Positions 59,668 to 64,000 of a stretch of DNA of 64,000 nucleotides are shown in pieces. The notes under the pieces were generated by a model that was given only the letters and a program-made list of their open reading frames with translations, made no database searches and had not been told where the DNA came from. The stretch is taken from assembly GCA_002726395.1 (NCBI GenBank), contig PBTA01000030.1, positions 29,666-93,665 on the forward strand. The letters are read 5' to 3'. The translations under genes were made by a program, and so were the position numbers. The DNA comes from Methanobacteriota archaeon (lineage in GTDB: Archaea > Thermoplasmatota > Poseidoniia > Poseidoniales > Poseidoniaceae). Numbering within the stretch: position 1 is the stretch's first letter; every line of letters starts with the position of its first letter.

Positions 59668-60590
59668 TGCAATCAACAGGGCGCGTAAAGCGACAATCTG
59701 CGGTACACATATTTGCTTCGGAATATGGTGAATCTACCTTAAGCGAGAAAGGATCTGGCGAATTTGATCCATCATTTGTAATAACAAAGTTAGGTTCGAG
59801 GATTAATCGAGTAATAGTTGCAGGTTTATTAGAACGTATTGAAGGCAGAGATGTTTCAAACGGTTCGGTAATTTATCAAGGTCAGTTAAGGGATCCATCT
59901 GGAGTTAACTATTTTTCAGTCGGAGATTATGTTTCTGATTCAGTAAAAGAACTAACAATACAATTGACCGAAAAATTAGAAACAGGTGAACCAATATTGC
60001 TGATGATGGTCGCTAAAACACGATTATATCAAACCGACGAAGGTGCTGTCTATACCTCGCTTAGGCCGGAAGAAATGTGTGTTATCGATTCGGCTAGATA
60101 TGCTAATTGGCTTGCTAAGACATCAGATCATATGATGACACGAATGTCAAATTATATGACTAGTTTAGATTTTGATGCTAACATTGAATCAATGTCTAAA
60201 TCAGATTTTACCGAACATCAACAACTCGGCTTAGTTGCTGCTAGGAATCATTACGGAGAATTAGATCTAGAACATTATCGATTGAATGTGATGCAAGCAC
60301 TGGACATTGCTGAAGGGAAATTAGAATCTGCTTCTAAACCAGCACCTCAACGATTAGAATCAACTATGGATGAAGATAATTCGTCAGAGGAAAAAGCAAG
60401 TGATGTTGAGCAGGCAATAACCGATATCATCAATACTCTTGATCAAGGAGACGGAGTGGATTTTGAGACAATTATAGTAAATGCAGAAGCTAGAGGCTTC
60501 CAGCGCTCCATAACCGAAGAAAAAATCGAGGAAATGTCAGATAGTGGTATTGTTCATGAGCCAGCATTTGGTTGGTTTAGATTAGTTTAG
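59667..60590 (+). CDS. RPA-associated protein (archaeal RPA41/COG3390-like)
   Basis: A 307-residue partner of RPA found beside it in many Euryarchaeota. The N-terminal OB-like domain (HIFASEYGEST, then INRVIVAGLLERIEGRD, then YFSVGDYV) matches this family; a helical middle and an acidic linker (about 225-250) lead to a C-terminal winged-helix-like domain (about 255-307). The start ATG shares a base with the RPA stop (TAATG), so the two are translated together and probably form one complex. Confidence 0.83.
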   Translation: MQSTGRVKRQSAVHIFASEYGESTLSEKGSGEFDPSFVITKLGSRINRVIVAGLLERIEGRDVSNGSVIYQGQLRDPSGVNYFSVGDYVSDSVKELTIQLTEKLETGEPILLMMVAKTRLYQTDEGAVYTSLRPEEMCVIDSARYANWLAKTSDHMMTRMSNYMTSLDFDANIESMSKSDFTEHQQLGLVAARNHYGELDLEHYRLNVMQALDIAEGKLESASKPAPQRLESTMDEDNSSEEKASDVEQAITDIINTLDQGDGVDFETIIVNAEARGFQRSITEEKIEEMSDSGIVHEPAFGWFRLV

Positions 60591-60652
60591 ATTAGCAATA
60601 ACTCCCAACACATTCAAGTTCTTAGTTGACTGTGCTCGGTATAGGTGGAGAC

Positions 60653-61006
60653 GTGTCAGGAATGGATTTTTTTATCCGCCCCGCAACGGGAACAAGTAGC
60701 TCAGACTGGGTTAGGATACCAAATGCCGATATTAAGGTGAAGTCTGCTAGAAGAATAACTCGAACAATTGTGAGGGGTCAAGAAGGCGACAATCTTCATG
60801 ATGAAGGCTCTGAGTCTACTCTTTATACTGTTTCAGGGGAAATGAAAATAGATGAGTATAAGAAAATATTATCCATGTACAAATCTGGGCAACCATGCAT
60901 TCATGACCCATTTGAAGAAAGGGATGTGAAAGTGGTATTTGCATCAATGGAGTATGATGGTTCTAATGAATCATTCATTTTTGAATTCATAGAAGATATT
61001 ATTTGA
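60653..61006 (+). CDS. Small beta-rich protein, possibly phage-tail/baseplate-like
   Basis: A 117-residue protein with no signal peptide. The region RRITRTIVRGQEGDN, then YTVSGEMKIDEYKKILSMYK, then CIHDPFEERDVKVVFASMEY and FIFEFIEDI has the layout of the N-terminal domain of phage DNA-circularisation/baseplate hub proteins (beta strands, a conserved helix, HP-like turn, final FxLEF-type strand). This is a pattern impression, not a proven homology. The start GTG 60653 is chosen because AGGTG lies 5 bases upstream; TTG 60626 and ATG 60662 are alternatives. It lies 62 bases after the RPA partner and directly before the pilus platform genes. Confidence 0.5.
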   Translation: MSGMDFFIRPATGTSSSDWVRIPNADIKVKSARRITRTIVRGQEGDNLHDEGSESTLYTVSGEMKIDEYKKILSMYKSGQPCIHDPFEERDVKVVFASMEYDGSNESFIFEFIEDII

Positions 61007-61016
61007 GGTGTTTTTT

Positions 61017-61598
61017 TTGAGAAAACTCGATGAGAAGAAAGAGATTCTCTATGTTATTAGGACCTTAGATGTATTGATGTCTTCAGGTGTTGGTCTGGAG
61101 GCTGCCTTACACACGATTGGCAAAGGTGGCTATGGAATTATTTCCAAGGACTTCTCTTCATTAATGACAAAATTAAGTGCAGGTAAATCAAGAGGATTAG
61201 AATTTGAAGTTAAAGCATTGATGAACAAAGCCGAATCGGATGGCTACCGAAGATTACTGAATACTATGTATACTAATTTGACTCAAAATACCGATTTGAT
61301 AGATACTCTTAGAAAACAGGGTAAGAGAATGGAAGAAGATCGTAGTGAATCGGTAAATAAGTACATCGAAGAACTCGGCGGAGTACCTGAAACCTTGCTT
61401 TCGATTGGTATGATAGGCCCGATAATTCTAGCAATTGTCGGACTTGTTCCTCAAATACTTGGAGATGGAGCTGAAGCAATAATCGGTACCATTGACCAAG
61501 GATTGATTAATTCTATAGTAAATGGTGGACTGATGTTTACCTTGGTAGGAATGATGCTGATTGGTCTAAAGGCACATACAAAAGATCCGGGGTTGTGA
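61017..61598 (+). CDS. Type II secretion/pilus platform protein, single-domain (TadB/FlaJ-like, first)
   Basis: A 193-residue protein with one T2SSF-type domain: the helical cytoplasmic part (EILYVIRTLDVLMSSGVGLE, then LMTKLSAGKSRGLEFEV) is followed by hydrophobic segments near 133-151 and 170-187. It is about a third of a normal archaeal ArlJ/FlaJ, which carries two such domains in ~550 residues. The start TTG 61017 is set by GAGGTG at 61005-61010; the GTG at 61008 is part of that Shine-Dalgarno. It begins 10 bases after the previous stop. Confidence 0.75.
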   Translation: MRKLDEKKEILYVIRTLDVLMSSGVGLEAALHTIGKGGYGIISKDFSSLMTKLSAGKSRGLEFEVKALMNKAESDGYRRLLNTMYTNLTQNTDLIDTLRKQGKRMEEDRSESVNKYIEELGGVPETLLSIGMIGPIILAIVGLVPQILGDGAEAIIGTIDQGLINSIVNGGLMFTLVGMMLIGLKAHTKDPGL

Positions 61599-61599
61599 A

Positions 61600-62331
61600 A
61601 TGATATTTGATTTCCTTGAGGCGTTTAATGAAAACTCATTAGTGCTCTATTTATTTGTTATAGGCATTGCTTGCGCAGCAGGTGGTATTCCTCCAATGAT
61701 TGAGAGAAATAGGCGGCGAGGTATTGAAAATCAATTACCTGGCTTACTTGAATCACTTTCTGATGCAGTTGGTGCAGGAAGAGGCTTACAAGAAGCAATG
61801 TTAGAACAAGGTAGGAATACTCCAGGTATTCTGGGAAAACTCTTAAGTGAAACACTTGAAAGTAGCCATGCATCTTCATTTGATGCAGCACTTTCTGCCT
61901 TTGCCTCAAAAACTCGCTCATCTCAAGTACAGAGGGTTGTTGTTTTAATTGATACAGCAATGGAGCAAGATGCTCCTTTGCAAAGTATTCTCTCAGATTT
62001 GGCTATGGATTATGAAAGATTAAATGATTTAATGAATAAAAGAGAAACAGAATTAGCTGGCAGAGGCATTCTTATCATCCTATTCGTCTGTATTGGCCTA
62101 CCAGTACTAATCGCCTTTATCGTTGGTTTATTTGCTCCTGCAGCATCAGGATTTCAAATTGCTAACTTCAATTCGACATTCTCAACCTTTTTCGCTTTGG
62201 CTTCAGCAACAGGTGCCATGGTTTCGGGAAGGATGATGGGTCGCGCAAGGGACATGCTTTGGTGGATACCGCTATGGATGTCAACTTCTATGTTACTCTA
62301 TCTTGGAGCAGTGAAAATGATTGGAGGATGA
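61600..62331 (+). CDS. Type II secretion/pilus platform protein, single-domain (TadC/FlaJ-like, second)
   Basis: A 243-residue membrane protein with hydrophobic segments near 15-32, 155-180, 190-207 and 222-238. Between the first and second lies the T2SSF domain (ESLSDAVGAGRGLQEAMLEQ, then DAALSAFASKTRSSQVQRVV). It is the complement of the upstream single-domain gene, and the two together resemble TadB/TadC pairs or a split ArlJ. It starts one base after the preceding stop codon and ends 3 bases before the ATPase gene. Confidence 0.78.
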   Translation: MIFDFLEAFNENSLVLYLFVIGIACAAGGIPPMIERNRRRGIENQLPGLLESLSDAVGAGRGLQEAMLEQGRNTPGILGKLLSETLESSHASSFDAALSAFASKTRSSQVQRVVVLIDTAMEQDAPLQSILSDLAMDYERLNDLMNKRETELAGRGILIILFVCIGLPVLIAFIVGLFAPAASGFQIANFNSTFSTFFALASATGAMVSGRMMGRARDMLWWIPLWMSTSMLLYLGAVKMIGG

Positions 62332-62334
62332 AAA

Positions 62335-63573
62335 ATGTCTGAAAAAATAATAGAACAATACGGCAGAGTAACGATTTATACTGAACCAAACCACCCTTCA
62401 CCAATCTATCATGTTGATGGCTCGATTGATCCAAACCCATACGGAGATTTAGCAGTTTTACTAGAAGATGACAATTTGGAAGAGGTAATGTATAATGGTG
62501 GCACACAATGTGTCAAAATTGCCCATAGAGAGCACGGTATGTGTAGAACTAATGTTTGGATAGACGATGACAGTGGAATTCAGATAGCTAAAAACATCGC
62601 ATCTTTTACCAATGTCCCATTAGGAGACGGACCGGGATTAGTGCCAATATTTGATGGACGTTTACCAGACGGATCAAGAGTAAACGGTACTATTCCGCCA
62701 ATATCACCAGACGGGCCGACGTTGACAATTAGAAAGTTTAGAGAAGATCCTCTTACAATGCTAGACCTAGTTAAATTTGGTACAGTAAACTCACGGCTTG
62801 CCGCAATGATGTGGGTCTGGATTGAAGGCCTTGATAGTCGGCCAGCCAATTTTGTAATCGCTGGAGGTACCGGTTCTGGTAAAACTACGACCCTAAATTG
62901 CTTAGGTATGTATATACCATGGGATAGAAGGTTGCTGACTGTCGAAGACACAGCTGAATTACAAGTTTACCATGACCACTGGTTACGTATGGAAACCAGG
63001 AGGGAAAGACCAGACGGGACTCCTGAAGTGGACATGAATGACTGTCTAAAATCAAGTCTCAGAATGAGGCCAGACAGAATAATTGTGGGAGAGGTAAGAG
63101 GGCCAGAAGCTGCAACTCTACTTACTGCTATGAATACCGGTCACGATGGTTCCTTTGGTTCTCTGCACGCTAATACAGCCCAAGAAACAGTAACTAGAAT
63201 GATTAATCCTCCAATGTTGGTTCCGCCAATTATGCTAACGGGATTAGACTTAATCATTATCCAAGCCAGACTTCATGTCAATGGGAAGACTGCAAGGAAA
63301 ATAACTGAAGTAGCAGAAATTGCTGGAATGGAAGGAACTAAACCAAGGCTGAACATTATTTGGAAATACAATCCAGCGAATGATCGAATTGAGGAAACAG
63401 GAATACCATCTAAGATGCGAGAAACGATTTGTCAAGCAGCAGGAGTTACGCCAGACGTGTTTGAGAAGCATGTATCTCAAAGGCAACAGATTCTAGAGGA
63501 TTTGATAAATAGAGATATTAGAGATATTCAAACAGTAACTCAAGTTATACAAAACTTCTACGCAACTAGGTAA
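62335..63573 (+). CDS. Type II/IV secretion ATPase (TadA/ArlI-like)
   Basis: A 412-residue secretion or pilus-assembly ATPase. Walker A GGTGSGKTT (about 177-185), the Asp box RRLLTVEDTAELQ, Walker B RIIVGEVRGPEAATL (about 249-263), and the His box GSFGSLHANTA (about 275-285) are intact. It lacks the long N-terminal domain of some ArlI proteins and resembles archaeal TadA. GGAGG lies 7 bases before ATG 62335. It powers the two adjacent platform proteins; no pilin or prepilin peptidase is visible in the window. Confidence 0.9.
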   Translation: MSEKIIEQYGRVTIYTEPNHPSPIYHVDGSIDPNPYGDLAVLLEDDNLEEVMYNGGTQCVKIAHREHGMCRTNVWIDDDSGIQIAKNIASFTNVPLGDGPGLVPIFDGRLPDGSRVNGTIPPISPDGPTLTIRKFREDPLTMLDLVKFGTVNSRLAAMMWVWIEGLDSRPANFVIAGGTGSGKTTTLNCLGMYIPWDRRLLTVEDTAELQVYHDHWLRMETRRERPDGTPEVDMNDCLKSSLRMRPDRIIVGEVRGPEAATLLTAMNTGHDGSFGSLHANTAQETVTRMINPPMLVPPIMLTGLDLIIIQARLHVNGKTARKITEVAEIAGMEGTKPRLNIIWKYNPANDRIEETGIPSKMRETICQAAGVTPDVFEKHVSQRQQILEDLINRDIRDIQTVTQVIQNFYATR

Positions 63574-63575
63574 TC

Positions 63576-64000
63576 TTAACCTCTTAGCCGTGCTAATACG
63601 TCATCTATGTGGTCAATCTTTTCTTTGGCAGATTTAACCCTCTCACCTGCATTGGTTAAGTCGCTATCACCTGATATAATCTCTTCAAGTTTACTCTCTG
63701 ATTTTGGCTTGAAGTCTTGGGCTAGGGCTTTTAGTTGAACTATTATTGAATCGACTTCACTTTCAGAAACAATTACTCCTGGAGCAATTCTTGGAATCTC
63801 ACTTGGAGATATGAAACCTAACTCAGCGCCTATTATTCCAGAACAAGCCAAAACTTTAGGTCTTAAATCTGGAGTGTTCACATCGTAACCTCTAGATTCA
63901 AGGAATCTAATGATCAGTGATTGTTGAGAATCATTAAACTCTCCTTCCGAGGTTTCCATCACAGTTTCAACAAGTTGTTCAAATCCAACTATATTTTTCT
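63576..64000 (-). CDS. Partial helical protein running off the right edge
   Basis: The reading frame is open from its stop at 63576 through the window edge: upstream of the GTG/ATG at 63962/63959 it continues without a stop to 64000, and the extra residues (NIVGFEQLVE) look coding. The visible ~141 residues are mostly helical and acidic, with RFLESRGYDVNTPDLRPK in the middle and a C-terminal SAKEKIDHIDDVLARLRG. I do not recognise the family. It is convergent with the TadA-like gene, two bases apart. The true start probably lies outside the window. Confidence 0.5.
   Translation of the reverse strand, partial: KNIVGFEQLVETVMETSEGEFNDSQQSLIIRFLESRGYDVNTPDLRPKVLACSGIIGAELGFISPSEIPRIAPGVIVSESEVDSIIVQLKALAQDFKPKSESKLEEIISGDSDLTNAGERVKSAKEKIDHIDDVLARLRG

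Noticed and set aside
61008..62331. Frameshifted single ArlJ/FlaJ gene
   Set aside because: Each half has its own start; the first has a well-spaced GAGGTG, and the second begins with its own transmembrane segment one base after a normal stop, so two intact genes are more likely.

Overview
The window looks like a gene-dense stretch of a euryarchaeal chromosome with low GC by eye. The most likely source is a planktonic marine Euryarchaeota of the Marine Group II (Poseidoniales) or Thermoplasmata-related type. Archaeal information-processing genes are plain: aIF2-gamma, ribosomal protein S6e, Orc1/Cdc6, Dph2, a Hel308-type helicase, the KEOPS subunit Cgi121, and RPA with its partner. They sit beside genes of bacterial style: GyrA/GyrB, SMC-ScpA-ScpB, a class II HMG-CoA reductase, a bacterial-type CCA-adding enzyme and L-aspartate oxidase. 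The lineage is inferred from this gene mixture and from the large PKD-rich surface proteins; no rRNA gene is present to confirm it. I see no tRNA, rRNA, CRISPR array, insertion sequence or prophage, and no gap between genes exceeds 300 bases.

Layout. 0-6 kb: a degenerate M50-like membrane protein, ketopantoate reductase, convergent NadB, and a small membrane/zinc-ribbon protein. 6-11.8 kb: a condensin operon smc-scpA-scpB. 11.8-16.4 kb: HMG-CoA reductase faces an operon of a degenerate AAA ATPase, a beta-propeller protein and a DUF357 protein, across a gap rich in GTTAAT-type repeats. 16.4-22.1 kb: a leftward translation/replication block (PIN protein, aIF2-gamma, S6e, Orc1, Dph2, a purine phosphoribosyltransferase, a GcvH-like protein). 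22.2-31 kb: acyl-CoA dehydrogenase, an EF-hand protein, CCA-adding enzyme, a ParB-fold serine-kinase-like protein, and a leftward operon of regulator, PCMT-like protein, HEAT-like protein and M61 peptidase. 31-41.6 kb: membrane and surface proteins, a thymidylate-kinase fusion with an altered P-loop, an M28 peptidase and a 1403-residue PKD metalloprotease-like protein. 41.6-47.3 kb: AroD and gyrBA. 47.4-51.7 kb: a LeuA-like enzyme, an AstE/AspA-family protein, a hotdog thioesterase, SprT-like and TerB-like proteins. 51.8-63.6 kb: a rightward run of Hel308, Cgi121, TldD, TldE, RPA, RPA-associated protein, a small tail-protein-like gene, and a split type IV pilus/Tad-like membrane platform with its ATPase. 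The last gene runs off the right edge.

Together these genes cover chromosome maintenance (SMC-ScpAB, gyrase, Orc1, RPA, Hel308), translation, isoprenoid, shikimate and NAD steps, and a cell-surface layer with proteolysis and a secretion/pilus machine. Genes inside operons often start with TTG or GTG behind strong Shine-Dalgarno sequences such as GGAGGTGA, whereas several first genes lack one and may be leaderless. The most unusual items are three proteins whose family catalytic motifs are broken (M50-like, AAA ATPase, thymidylate kinase P-loop), an aIF2-gamma without its zinc knuckle, the split Tad-like platform next to a phage-tail-like small protein, and two conspicuous palindromic or periodic divergent promoters.
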